A DNA stretch of 64,000 bases, taken from Novipirellula herctigrandis (GTDB lineage: Bacteria > Planctomycetota > Planctomycetia > Pirellulales > Pirellulaceae). Positions 35,579 through 45,115 of this stretch are shown here, piece after piece (position 1 is the stretch's first letter; each line of letters begins with the position of its first letter). Where the stretch lies: contig SJPJ01000002.1 of NCBI GenBank assembly GCA_007859835.1, positions 751,552 to 815,551 of the forward strand, in the 5' to 3' direction. A program made the translations under genes and the position numbers. The notes under the pieces were generated by a model. That model was not told where the DNA came from, did no database searches, and saw nothing but the letters and a program-made list of their open reading frames with translations.

Positions 35579-38500
35579 TTATTCCTTTTTGCCCTTCACT
35601 TTTGCGGGCGTCTTTTGCTGATCCTCGCCCCAGGACTGCTTGACCGCTTCGGGACGCATGGCATCGATTCCGGGAAGGTGGTACATCGCCAATGAAGCGA
35701 ACATCGGATAATTGCATACGCACCCATGCTGGAGCCCAGGTGCCGCCATAACTCCGTTTGCCGGCACAAAGCTAGTGGTACAACCGGCCCGCATCGAGTT
35801 GAACGAGATCGTCAGGTTCCGATCGATGTCATACATTTCTACCGATGCATCACGATAGGTCATGATGTGTTCGTTACCAACGAGACGACCGCAGGTTCGA
35901 GCCTTCGGTATTTCGACGGCATCGTGAAGCTTTTCGCCCGTCAGGATGTCGACAAGAAAGCCCATGCCACCCGTGGTTTTGCTGAGGCTGAGAAACAAAT
36001 GGTCGTCCATAATATTCGGAGAATAGATGCGTGCGTCTTTTTCCATATCCGGATTCTTCTGTGTCCACAATTCGGAACCATCCCCGGCCCTACTGGCAAT
36101 GATATTGTTACCGTTGTAGGTCACAATCAGTAGTTTGTGTTTGGCGTTGTAACCCAGGAAGGGAATCGGCGGCTTCATCCATGGACGGATACTGGGCTGG
36201 TTGTGTTTCAGCCAGGAAGTGTAGTGAATCTTCCGTTCCCAAACCTGTGATCCATCCTCAGGATTCATAGCGAACAGCAATCCGGTTCTCGCTTGCTGAT
36301 CCTCTTGTGTTTGATAACTATCGGTTAGGCAGTCGAGACCGTACAGAGTATTTTCCCCAAGCGTATAGGTGGTTTCTTCCATCGTACCATTTCTTGCCCA
36401 CCTCACTTTTCCAGTAGTTCGATCTACACCGATCAACGACTCGCCGACTTTTGCAATCAGCAAGTCGCCCCAAAGGCGAACCTCGGTCCATGCCGGAACC
36501 GACTGCATCGAGATGGCGCTCTTCCTCTCCTTTACCTTTGCGATCGCCGCCTTCGATGCCGCAGTCAACTGTTCAGGAACTGGAATCGTATTAGCCAACT
36601 GCCCCGTCTCCACATCATAGGAAAGGATCTTATCTTCGGTGATGCAATAGAGACGATCGTCGGAAAGCGTATAGTTCCGCTCGGTGGGTCGACCATAAAT
36701 GCGGCTGTCAAACATACGTGTGTTGAAGTACGGCGAATCGGGCATTTTTGTCTGCCATAAATAGTCTCCGGTATAAACGTCAACCGCATGCAGTGTATCG
36801 ATGGTGATGATGAATAGACGACCATCTTTAATTAGCGGATAGGGATTCCGGTCATGTTGATACTGAGTTTCCGGCGGAAAAAAGCGATCGATATCGCCGG
36901 AGTACCAGAGGATACCCAGCGGCCATTTCACGAGTTTGTCTTGACTGACAAAGCTATTGTCGGCGCTGCCGGATTCATGAGACCAATCCGCCGATCCCTC
37001 AGGTGCAGAAATTCGAGCCAGCACAGAGTTTTCCAACCGGTAATCAATTCCCCCTTCAATCAACTCTTTCAGAATTTCCTGATCGACCTTGGAATTCAAT
37101 GCCATCTTCCCAGTAAACGGTCGCAATGAATTCACTGCCGCAGACAATGTCTTGTTGGATGTCCCTAATATCAATGGATCGTTAACAACAACTCGGTTAG
37201 CCCAATAGGGTGTCAATATGATGTTACTGCGCGAGTGGATCACTTGTGCACGCCGACCGTACAGCCCTAACGCATTGAGCTCTTGGCGAGCTTTCGCAAC
37301 GGTTGCTGCGTCTTTCTCCAAAACAACAACGCGCCATTCGGGAAGCTCGGCCGCTGCTAGGGCCTCCGTTCCATCTCCCCAGCCAAGAAAGAAAGCAAAA
37401 CCGTTTTTGGGCGACATCTCAACGGTTTCGGTAACAGGAATACCGGCCTTAACGACAGCACCGTTTCCAAAACAGTGAATCGATCCCGTATCGGTCGCCG
37501 TGACCAATTTCCCATCGGTCACCAACGTGTTGATTGGGTTCCCATCAATTTTGCTTTCCCAAGTGATTTCAGGCTGTTCACCATTTTTCGGGATTGCAAT
37601 AGCGACAATTCGATTCTCTTCACCAGCGATCAAAAGGTCACCGGCTTTGATCAGTGCTCGCAGTGAGGTTTTCATCTGCCACTTAATCGGAAACTCGATT
37701 ACGCTCACCCCAACTTTACTGCCCTTGCTGCCCTTGGGCATTTCCTTTCGCCAAATCGGGGATGTGAGATCCCTAGCCACAATTTTGTCAAAGGCTCTGG
37801 CCTTCACGTAGGTGTGGCCACGATCAATCTGAAATTTCTCTGACTTATCATAAGTGGAAGCGTACAGGGTATCGGCCGTCACGATCGGTTCGGAATAGAG
37901 GTTCTCACTTCCTTCAGCCGACGCGGAACCGTTTGGCTTATCGCCACAAAGAAACGGCCGGTGCTTCATCACATATTCAGCACCCGCCGGAGCCTTTCTG
38001 GAGAATGAAAGCGGACTGGGAATGTCCTTCAATTCCGCTGGCTTAGGCGGGGCGGCATCGGCATGAGCAGCGAATAGGTTTCCGCCTTGGACCCAAAACT
38101 GATCATTCCCGGCGAGATACCAGTTGCCGCGCGGAACCGCAAATTTGACGTAGAAACAGGTGTAAGGATCCATGTCGCCGTTTTCCAAATCAAACCAAGC
38201 CGCCAGCGTTCTGCCTGAGGTTACAGCAAGCTTGTTGTTGATCACCGCCGAATATCCGTGAGGCGGTAGGCTTAAGTCGAAGTTGGACCCATGGTCACAC
38301 ATACCGTCCTTGATGATCGATAGCGAATCGCTTCGCCAAACCAGTTTGCCGGTTTGCGCATTGACGGCATTTTGATAGACACCTTCCTCCGGCCAAATAC
38401 CGACGCCGAAATAGACCATGCCTTGATGTAGAACAGGCCCTCCACGCGCCGGCCAGCGCGAACACATCCGTCCATTGACGATCATCCGCATATCAGGCGT

Positions 38501-38953
38501 TCCCGCCGGAACGCCGCGCTGTTTCCAAATCAGTTGTCCGTTGTTTGCAGCAACACAATACAGATGACCGTCATCCGAGCTGAAGTAGACTCGCCCACTG
38601 TCATAAATCGGTGCGAACCTTACTGGTCCCTCGGCGACGGCTCGCCATTTCAATGCCCCCGTATCTAGATCAAAAGCCATCACTTGATCGCTCACGTTGG
38701 AGGGCACGAACAACATTCCATCCGCTGCAACTGGGGCATAGCTGAAATCCGCACACATCCTGTATTGATGCTCATACGCAGGAGCTGGCTTACCCAAAGA
38801 AATCGTCCATTGCTCGCCTAAAATTGGAGGCAACTGTTCTGAAGTTGCGCCCGAGCGATTTGCGTCATGACGCCATTGCGGCCAATCTGCGGATACGCCA
38901 ACGCGGCCAATGAAAACAGAAGCGAGTAATAGAATGGGACCAAATGACTTCAT
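35579..38953 (-). CDS. Large PQQ-like beta-propeller protein with methyltransferase-like insert
   Basis: 1124 residues, signal peptide (about 1-22). Propeller blades fill both ends: residues about 25-510 (GEQWTISLGKPAPAYEHQYRMC, DTGALKWRAVAEG, NGQLIWKQRGVP, TGKLVWRSDSL) and about 670-1090 (TGDYLWQTKMPDSP, TGKVRWARNGTM, GSQVWERKIHY, GSELWTQKNP). Between them, about 535-640, is a segment FAFFLGWGDGTEALAAAELPE WRVVVLEKDAATVAKARQELNALGLYG, which looks like a class I SAM-methyltransferase Rossmann fold with a glycine loop and an acidic residue at the end of strand 2. Such inserts recur in planctomycete propeller proteins; catalytic activity outside the cytoplasm is doubtful since SAM is absent there. 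The gene is probably monocistronic. Confidence 0.85.
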   Translation of the reverse strand: MKSFGPILLLASVFIGRVGVSADWPQWRHDANRSGATSEQLPPILGEQWTISLGKPAPAYEHQYRMCADFSYAPVAADGMLFVPSNVSDQVMAFDLDTGALKWRAVAEGPVRFAPIYDSGRVYFSSDDGHLYCVAANNGQLIWKQRGVPAGTPDMRMIVNGRMCSRWPARGGPVLHQGMVYFGVGIWPEEGVYQNAVNAQTGKLVWRSDSLSIIKDGMCDHGSNFDLSLPPHGYSAVINNKLAVTSGRTLAAWFDLENGDMDPYTCFYVKFAVPRGNWYLAGNDQFWVQGGNLFAAHADAAPPKPAELKDIPSPLSFSRKAPAGAEYVMKHRPFLCGDKPNGSASAEGSENLYSEPIVTADTLYASTYDKSEKFQIDRGHTYVKARAFDKIVARDLTSPIWRKEMPKGSKGSKVGVSVIEFPIKWQMKTSLRALIKAGDLLIAGEENRIVAIAIPKNGEQPEITWESKIDGNPINTLVTDGKLVTATDTGSIHCFGNGAVVKAGIPVTETVEMSPKNGFAFFLGWGDGTEALAAAELPEWRVVVLEKDAATVAKARQELNALGLYGRRAQVIHSRSNIILTPYWANRVVVNDPLILGTSNKTLSAAVNSLRPFTGKMALNSKVDQEILKELIEGGIDYRLENSVLARISAPEGSADWSHESGSADNSFVSQDKLVKWPLGILWYSGDIDRFFPPETQYQHDRNPYPLIKDGRLFIITIDTLHAVDVYTGDYLWQTKMPDSPYFNTRMFDSRIYGRPTERNYTLSDDRLYCITEDKILSYDVETGQLANTIPVPEQLTAASKAAIAKVKERKSAISMQSVPAWTEVRLWGDLLIAKVGESLIGVDRTTGKVRWARNGTMEETTYTLGENTLYGLDCLTDSYQTQEDQQARTGLLFAMNPEDGSQVWERKIHYTSWLKHNQPSIRPWMKPPIPFLGYNAKHKLLIVTYNGNNIIASRAGDGSELWTQKNPDMEKDARIYSPNIMDDHLFLSLSKTTGGMGFLVDILTGEKLHDAVEIPKARTCGRLVGNEHIMTYRDASVEMYDIDRNLTISFNSMRAGCTTSFVPANGVMAAPGLQHGCVCNYPMFASLAMYHLPGIDAMRPEAVKQSWGEDQQKTPAKVKGKKE

Positions 38954-39390
38954 GGTTTTCTCTCTCTAGATAAGCAGTAGGGCCGGTTCCTATGTTTGGA
39001 GTCGAGACACGGGTAACACATGTGCCGGCACATAGGTAACACTTTGAGTTTATCGTTTCGAGGCTGGTTTGCCAGCCTCCGCCACTTGGTTGAAGCGAGT
39101 GGAGCAAGATCCAACCAAGTGGCGGTCGTAGACGATTTGGTCCGTCCGCAGAGCGAGCTGGCCCACCATAATACGGCAATAACAGGTGTCCCAAACACCA
39201 CCGATCAGGGTTGGTGATAAGCCGATCTTTTGATCCAAAAAGGCTTCGCTGATCTGATATCCCTTGCCATAAAATCGAAATGGATCCGTCCTTGGGTGAA
39301 GACGACGGGTTTCAAATTGCTTGCGCTAATTGAACGGGCGCGTGACTTCCGCGAATCATCGTTGACTAACTTCGTAGCGGCTTGCTGGCA
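38954..39390. mobile_element. Insertion-sequence-like remnant
   Basis: This stretch has no intact gene. It contains GGTAACACATGTGCCGGCACA with a repeat GGTAACACT beside it, sequence of a kind seen at the ends of IS481-like elements in planctomycetes. A minus-strand frame at about 39050-39238 reads GVWDTCYCRIMVGQLALRTDQI, which resembles the C-terminal beta-domain of such transposases. No DDE residues are visible. I treat it as a decayed element end at the left boundary of the accessory region; the family call is uncertain. Confidence 0.4.
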
Positions 39391-39393
39391 CTT

Positions 39394-39774
39394 CTATGTC
39401 CAGGGCGTGATGCGGACGTTGGACGAATAGGGCGCCAAGCCCGTCATGATTGCCGTGCGTGATGGGTCGCAGCCAGGGCTCGGGCAACTTGTGTTTGTGA
39501 AACAAACAGACCGCTTCATAAAACGCGTGAAGTTCGGCGTGACTGCCTGAGGATGGCCCCCCAGCGGCTCAATCCAATCGTTCAAGTCATCCACGGACAC
39601 GAAGAGAATATTGGGGCGTTGCTCTTGCCCAAACGTTGAAGCAAGCACCGGCAACACGAACACGCAAGCCAACAATATGGCTTTCCCGGAGGTCTTTTTC
39701 CGGCTTCCCCGGATAGTGCAGCCGGAAACCGCTCCTGGTACAATCTGGCGTTCATTTTGACTGCTGCTCTCCAC
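39394..39774 (-). pseudogene. Truncated sulfatase (N-terminal part only)
   Basis: 126 codons. After a hydrophobic segment (AILLACVFVLPVLAS) it reads RPNILFVSVDDLNDWIEPLGGHPQAVTPNFTRF and the active-site region CDPSRTAIMTG, with the formylglycine-accepting Cys at about residue 102. The frame ends 20 residues later, while such sulfatases have 450-550 residues. It lacks everything behind the active site and is not expected to be functional. It is closest to the type present intact at 59750 (both start with N-[IV]-L-[LF]-[IV]-x-VDD-x-ND and GGHPQA). It lies beside an insertion-sequence-like remnant, which probably explains its loss. Confidence 0.8.
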
Positions 39775-39858
39775 CGCGTTTAGCGTTTGGTGGCCTCTTC
39801 GTATCTAATCGCGTTTTGCACGATGAGCACGAATGCTGGATGAAAGGACGTATAAGGT

Positions 39859-42186
39859 ATGAACAGAAGTACTTCACTAAGACGGGTGCCAGTATGGATT
39901 GGTGTGGTCGCCTTGATAGCCGTTGCTGTCGGCGCAGAGATGTCACGGGGAAACGACATCCGTACCAATACCTTGTGGTACGAGCGGCCGGCGAACCGAT
40001 GGATGACCGAGGCCCTGCCTATCGGTAATGGGCCTATGGGAGCGATGCTGTTTGGCGGTACGGATATTGAGCGGATACAGTTTAACGAGATCAGTCTTTG
40101 GAGTGGACGTCGTATGGCCACCGAGCCATACGTTGAAAACGACGACATGGGAGGCCATCAGGCTTTCGGAGACATCTTCATTCACCTCGGACATGCCCCG
40201 GATAAAGTCAGCCACTACCGACGAGAGCTGAACATTGACCGTGCGGTTCACCGGGTGACCTATGAATACGAGGGAGTGCGCTACCAGCAGACCGCCTTTG
40301 CGAGTCATCCGGCCGGTGTGATTGTGATCGAGTTGACCGCCAACAAACCCGCCGCCTATTCGGGACGCGTCTGGCTGACGGACATGCACGAGGCTCAGAT
40401 CAGCACCAGCTCCGACAACCACCGTTTGCGTTCGGAGGGCAAAATCGGCAATGGATTCGAGTATGAAGCTCAGCTGCATGTGCTCCACCATGGAGGTAAG
40501 TTGAAACGTGCCGTTCCTGAAAACCCATTGAGAATCCCCGTGTCGCCATTTGGGGTGAGCTTTGAAAAGTGCGACAGTGTAAGTCTGATCCTGAGCGCAG
40601 GCACAAACTTCAAACAGGATCACACAACCGAGTGGCTCGGTGAACATCCACACGCCGCGGTCACAAAGCGGGTTGATACTGCTGTCAAACGCGGTGTGGA
40701 AAGCTTGCTGGACGAGCACGTGGCCGATTTCCAAGCCCTCTTTGGCCGCGTCTCGCTCGATTTGGGCAGACCGAGTCCCGAGTTACTTGCTAAGAGTACC
40801 CGAGAACGTCTGACCGACTACACGCAAAACAATGTCGCGGATCCGCACCTCGAGGCGCTGTTCTGTCAGTTTGGTCGTTATTTGTTAATCAGCTGTTCGC
40901 GCCCCGGTTCCTTGCCGGCTAATCTGCAGGGTGTCTGGAACCACAGCAATCGCCCCGCCTGGGCTGGAGACTACCATTCAAACATCAACGTTGAAATGAA
41001 CTATTGGCCGGCTGAGGCCGCCAACCTCGCCGAATGTCATGTGCCCTTCATTGATTACGTCGATAGCCTGCGCGAAGTGTATGCCAAAAAGACCCAGAAA
41101 CATTATGGTGAGGTGCGTGGATGGACGCTACAGACCATGAACAACGCCTGCGGTGTTCAAAGTTGGAAGTGGAATCCGCCGGGAAGTGCCTGGTACGCCC
41201 AACACCTATGGGAGCATTATGCCTTTGGTCGTGACATCGACTACCTGCGCGAAACCGCCTATCCCATTCTCAAAGAAATCTGTCACTTCTGGGAGGACCA
41301 TCTGAAGCGGCGTCCCGATGGTACTCTCGTTACACCAGACGGTTGGTCGCCCGAACAGTACAAGTATGAACCCGAAGAGGGCGTGACCTATGACCAGGAA
41401 CTCGTTTACGATCTGTTCACCAACACCATCGAGGCTGCCGATGCCTTGGGTGAGGATGAGGAGTTCCGGGACCATATTGCGGCCATGCGGGAGGATCTCT
41501 TGAAACCGGCCATTGGAAGCTGGGGACAGTTGAAGGAATGGGAGATCGAACGGGACGATCCAGAAGACAAGCACCGCCATGTCTCACACTTGTTTGCCCT
41601 GTATCCCGGGCGGCAAATCAGCATGGCCCAAACGCCAGAACTGGCCGAGGCCTGCCGCGTTTCTTTGAATGCGCGGGGCGATGAGAGTACCGGCTGGAGT
41701 CGCGCCTGGAAAATCAATTTCTGGGCCAGGCTTGGCGATGGTGATCGTGCCCATCGATTATTACGGAGCCTGTTGAATCTGGTCACTGGGACAAAGACGA
41801 TCTACGGCGATAGCGGCGGGGGAGTCTACTCGAACCTACTCTGCTCCCATCCTCCCTTCCAAATCGACGGCAATCTCGGCGCAACAGCCGGTTACTGCGA
41901 AATGCTTCTGCAGAGTCACGCGGGCCAGATTCAATTGCTTCCGGCACTGCCTGCTGCTTGGCCGACGGGTTCCGTTAAAGGGCTGTGTGCTCGCGGAGGA
42001 TTCGAAGTGGAGATGACCTGGAAGGACAGTCGACTGACCTCGGCGGTGATCCATTCCAAGTCAGGTCAGCCCTGCCGGGTTACCTATAAAGATAAGACGT
42101 GGGAATCGGACACCAAGGCCGACGCAAGTTATCACTTGGATCAAAACTTGAACCGCCAGGGCGATGGGAATGTGACTCCAGAGTAA
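39859..42186 (+). CDS. Secreted GH95 alpha-L-fucosidase
   Basis: 775 residues with a signal peptide (about 1-31). The N-terminal beta-domain shows LWYERPANRWMTEALPIGNGPMGAMLFGG and RIQFNEISLWSG, both GH95 hallmarks. The toroid has NRPAWAGDYHSNINVEMNYWPAEAANL, where N375 and N377 form the NxN pair that orients the catalytic water in studied GH95 enzymes, then PDGWSPEQYKYEPEEGVTYDQELVYDLF, GWSRAWKINFWARLGDGDRAHRLL and HPPFQIDGNLGATAGYCEMLLQSH. The family removes alpha-1,2-fucose, and in some members galactose, with inversion. AAGG lies just before the ATG. It heads the accessory polysaccharide region. No transporter or SusD-type gene is near. Confidence 0.93.
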   Translation: MNRSTSLRRVPVWIGVVALIAVAVGAEMSRGNDIRTNTLWYERPANRWMTEALPIGNGPMGAMLFGGTDIERIQFNEISLWSGRRMATEPYVENDDMGGHQAFGDIFIHLGHAPDKVSHYRRELNIDRAVHRVTYEYEGVRYQQTAFASHPAGVIVIELTANKPAAYSGRVWLTDMHEAQISTSSDNHRLRSEGKIGNGFEYEAQLHVLHHGGKLKRAVPENPLRIPVSPFGVSFEKCDSVSLILSAGTNFKQDHTTEWLGEHPHAAVTKRVDTAVKRGVESLLDEHVADFQALFGRVSLDLGRPSPELLAKSTRERLTDYTQNNVADPHLEALFCQFGRYLLISCSRPGSLPANLQGVWNHSNRPAWAGDYHSNINVEMNYWPAEAANLAECHVPFIDYVDSLREVYAKKTQKHYGEVRGWTLQTMNNACGVQSWKWNPPGSAWYAQHLWEHYAFGRDIDYLRETAYPILKEICHFWEDHLKRRPDGTLVTPDGWSPEQYKYEPEEGVTYDQELVYDLFTNTIEAADALGEDEEFRDHIAAMREDLLKPAIGSWGQLKEWEIERDDPEDKHRHVSHLFALYPGRQISMAQTPELAEACRVSLNARGDESTGWSRAWKINFWARLGDGDRAHRLLRSLLNLVTGTKTIYGDSGGGVYSNLLCSHPPFQIDGNLGATAGYCEMLLQSHAGQIQLLPALPAAWPTGSVKGLCARGGFEVEMTWKDSRLTSAVIHSKSGQPCRVTYKDKTWESDTKADASYHLDQNLNRQGDGNVTPE

Positions 42187-42263
42187 CTGGATGTGCGTTA
42201 GCTGCCTGAAGGCTAAGCTGGAAACATGCAATCCGAAAAAAAGCGACATACGGACCAAACATC

Positions 42264-45077
42264 ATGCCAAAAAGACCAAACCTCAATCGAGTTGTACCGA
42301 TGCGCCTTGAATCAACTCTCGGCCTAAGCGCCTTGTATGCTGTGCTTCTACTCCTCCTGTCAACAACAGCAGCGAGTTCCGCGCCGCTTCAACCGTCAAT
42401 CGCAGTGGACATCACGCGTCTGCACTGCGAATACCGCGAGCAGCCGCTGGGCATCGACCATCCGCAGCCGCGGTTGGGCTGGGAGATGGCATCGGATGTG
42501 CGCGGCGCGAAACAGACGGCTTACCGCGTGCTGGTGGCCTCGACCGCCGAAGCCCTGCAGGACAACAAGGGTGATTTGTGGGACAGTGGAAAGGTCGTAT
42601 CCAGCCAAAGCGTGGGTGTTGTCTACGCGGGTGCGTCTCTGGCGTCCGGCCAGCGATGTTTCTGGAAAGTGATGGTTTGGGACAACGAAGACACGGCGTC
42701 CGAATGGTCGGCACCCGCTTGCTGGGAAATGGGCCTGCTGAAGGCATCCGACTGGCAGGCCGAGTGGATCGGCGACGGTAAACCGATACCGGAAAAAGAT
42801 GAAGACTTTTTTGAGGACGATCCGGCGCCACTCTTCCGCAAACCTTTCAAACTCTCCGGTCCGGTCAAGAGTTCGCGTCTCTACATTTCCGCTTTGGGAT
42901 ACTACCGTGCATCGCTGAACGGCGAGGTGGTCGGCGATCATCAGCTCGATCCGCTCTGGACTCTGCCGCACAAACGTGTGTTCTATTCCGTCTACGATGT
43001 GACGGAGCAACTCTCGCCCGAAGCAAACTGTCTGGGCGTCGAGCTCGGCAACGGCTGGTACAACCCCTTGCCACTGCGTCTGTGGGGCCGCCGAAACCTG
43101 CGTGAACACCTGCCCGTCGGCCGCCCGCAGTTTATCGCGCGTCTGATGATCGAATATGCCGATGGCTCGAAAGAAACGATCGTCAGCGACGCCTCTTGGA
43201 AGTTCACCCAAGGCCCGATCCTGCGCAACAACATCTATCTGGGTGAAAAGGTTGATGCCCGTAAGGACATTCCCGGCTGGAACGAGCCTGGGCTGGACGA
43301 CAGCGGTTGGTCGGCGGTGAAAACCGGTGCCGCTCCGGATGGCGCGCTGACGGCGCAACCGAGCGCGGCAATCAAGGTCACGAAGAAGCTTCGTCCCGTC
43401 GCTATTACGGAACCGGCCGACGGCGTCTACATCGTCGATATGGGTCAAAACTTCGGCGGTTGGGCGAGCTTTGATTTCAACGTACCCGCCGGAACGCAGA
43501 TTAAGATGCGCTACGGCGAGCTGCTCAACGAAGACGGTACACTCAACCCGATGACCAGCGTCTGCGGACAGATCAAGAACCGGGCGGGCAAACCCCAGGT
43601 TCCTGGCGCGCCGCCCATCGCCTGGCAGGAAGACAACTACATTGCCCGCGGCGGGGACGACACCTATACCCCGAAATTTACCTTCCACGCCTTCCGCTAT
43701 ATCGAACTGACGGGGTTGCCCAGCCGCCCGTCGCTGGATTCCATCGAAGGCCTTCGCATGAACTCCGACGTGGAACCGGTCGGCACATTTGTCTGTTCCA
43801 ACGATTTGCTCAGCCGCATCCAAGAAATGTGCCAATGGACGTTCTTGAGCAATCTGTTTGGCGTGCAGTCCGATTGTCCGCACCGCGAACGCTTCGGCTA
43901 TGGCGGCGACCTGGTCACCACGTCGGACGCCTTCATGCTCAACTACGACATGTCGGGTTTCTATCCCAAGGCCACGCGTGACTGGGCCGACAGCGCCCTG
44001 CCCGACGGCATGCTGACCGATACCGCGCCATCGGTGGGCATCCAGTATTGCGGCGTCGGCTGGGCGATGGCGCACCCGCATCTGCAGACACAGCTGTACC
44101 GCTACTACGGTGACCGCCGCATCATTGAAGAGCAGTATGCCGTCAGCAAACGCTGGTTCGAACTGGTCCGCTCCCAAGCCCCGGATCACATCATCCGTGG
44201 CGGTCTACACGATCACGAAACGCTGCAGCGCGAAAAGACGCCGCCCATGGTGACACCGCTCTATTGCGAATCCGCCCGCATGCTCTCGAAGATGGCCTCC
44301 GTTCTCGGCAAGGCGGATGAGGCCAAGGAATATGCCCGGCTCGCCGAAGACATCAAAGCGTCCTACCTCGGCAACCTGTTCGATGTGGAAACGGGCGTCG
44401 CCGGTTCGGGGTTCCAGAACTCGCAATCCTTTGCCCTCTATCTGGACATGCTGCCGGAAGGCGACCGAGCCAAGGCGCTGTCGCATTTACTGAAAGACAT
44501 TGAAAAACACAATGGTCACCTTTCGACTGGTATCTTCGGCACCCGCTTTATGCTCGATGTCCTGAGCCGCGAAGGCGAGGTTGAAACGGTCAACGCGATG
44601 GTCAACAAACGCGACTTCCCCGGCTGGGGACACATGCTTGAAAACGACGCCACCACGCTGTGGGAACACTGGGAGTTCAGCGACAACACCTTCAGTCACA
44701 ACCATCCGATGTTCGGCTCCGTCAGCCAATGGTTCTTCAATTGGCTCGGTGGCATCGAGCCCGCCGCGGACGCGGTTGGCTTTGACCACATCGAACTGCA
44801 TCCCCGCTTCGTCGAAGGACTCGATTGGGTGAAGTGTTCGCATCGGTCGATCCACGGCCCTGTGGTCTGCGACTGGAAACGCGTCGGCGACACCGTACAA
44901 CTGACACTGCGCGTGCCGGTCGGCAGCACCGCAGAGCTGCATCTTCCGGCGGCAACATCCATCACCGAAAACGACCATCCCGCCGCCGAGTCGACCGGTG
45001 TGAATCAACTTCCCGCCAAAGGTCGCGTGAAACTGCAGTTGGAGTCCGGATCCTATAGCTTCGAAGTGCAACTCTGA
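42264..45077 (+). CDS. Secreted GH78 alpha-L-rhamnosidase
   Basis: 937 residues; the ATG at 42300 (12 codons in) directly starts a signal peptide (MRLESTLGLSALYAVLLLLL), so it may be the real start. The N-terminal beta-domains read LHCEYREQPLGIDHPQPRLGWEM and SRLYISALGYYRASLNGEVVGDHQLDP, followed by IVDMGQNFGGWASF. The toroid has QSDCPHRERFGYGGDLVTTSDAFM, with the acidic residues used in catalysis, and LWEHWEFSDNTFSHNHPMFGSVSQWFFNWLGGIEP near the end. These fit GH78, which releases alpha-linked rhamnose with inversion. Codons are strongly C/G-ending. A 597-codon antisense frame exists but is a by-product of this bias. Rhamnose is a component of ulvan and other algal polysaccharides; the actual substrate is inferred. 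Confidence 0.93.
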   Translation: MPKRPNLNRVVPMRLESTLGLSALYAVLLLLLSTTAASSAPLQPSIAVDITRLHCEYREQPLGIDHPQPRLGWEMASDVRGAKQTAYRVLVASTAEALQDNKGDLWDSGKVVSSQSVGVVYAGASLASGQRCFWKVMVWDNEDTASEWSAPACWEMGLLKASDWQAEWIGDGKPIPEKDEDFFEDDPAPLFRKPFKLSGPVKSSRLYISALGYYRASLNGEVVGDHQLDPLWTLPHKRVFYSVYDVTEQLSPEANCLGVELGNGWYNPLPLRLWGRRNLREHLPVGRPQFIARLMIEYADGSKETIVSDASWKFTQGPILRNNIYLGEKVDARKDIPGWNEPGLDDSGWSAVKTGAAPDGALTAQPSAAIKVTKKLRPVAITEPADGVYIVDMGQNFGGWASFDFNVPAGTQIKMRYGELLNEDGTLNPMTSVCGQIKNRAGKPQVPGAPPIAWQEDNYIARGGDDTYTPKFTFHAFRYIELTGLPSRPSLDSIEGLRMNSDVEPVGTFVCSNDLLSRIQEMCQWTFLSNLFGVQSDCPHRERFGYGGDLVTTSDAFMLNYDMSGFYPKATRDWADSALPDGMLTDTAPSVGIQYCGVGWAMAHPHLQTQLYRYYGDRRIIEEQYAVSKRWFELVRSQAPDHIIRGGLHDHETLQREKTPPMVTPLYCESARMLSKMASVLGKADEAKEYARLAEDIKASYLGNLFDVETGVAGSGFQNSQSFALYLDMLPEGDRAKALSHLLKDIEKHNGHLSTGIFGTRFMLDVLSREGEVETVNAMVNKRDFPGWGHMLENDATTLWEHWEFSDNTFSHNHPMFGSVSQWFFNWLGGIEPAADAVGFDHIELHPRFVEGLDWVKCSHRSIHGPVVCDWKRVGDTVQLTLRVPVGSTAELHLPAATSITENDHPAAESTGVNQLPAKGRVKLQLESGSYSFEVQL

Positions 45078-45115
45078 CGCGGACCAGAGGCGTCAGCCTC
45101 GCAGTTGGCGATCTG

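Noticed and set aside
42396..44189. A 597-codon minus-strand open frame opposite the GH78 gene
   Set aside because: It lies antisense to a clear GH78 coding sequence, has no family similarity or signal peptide, and long antisense frames are expected in GC-rich genes. The sense frame has all GH78 motifs.
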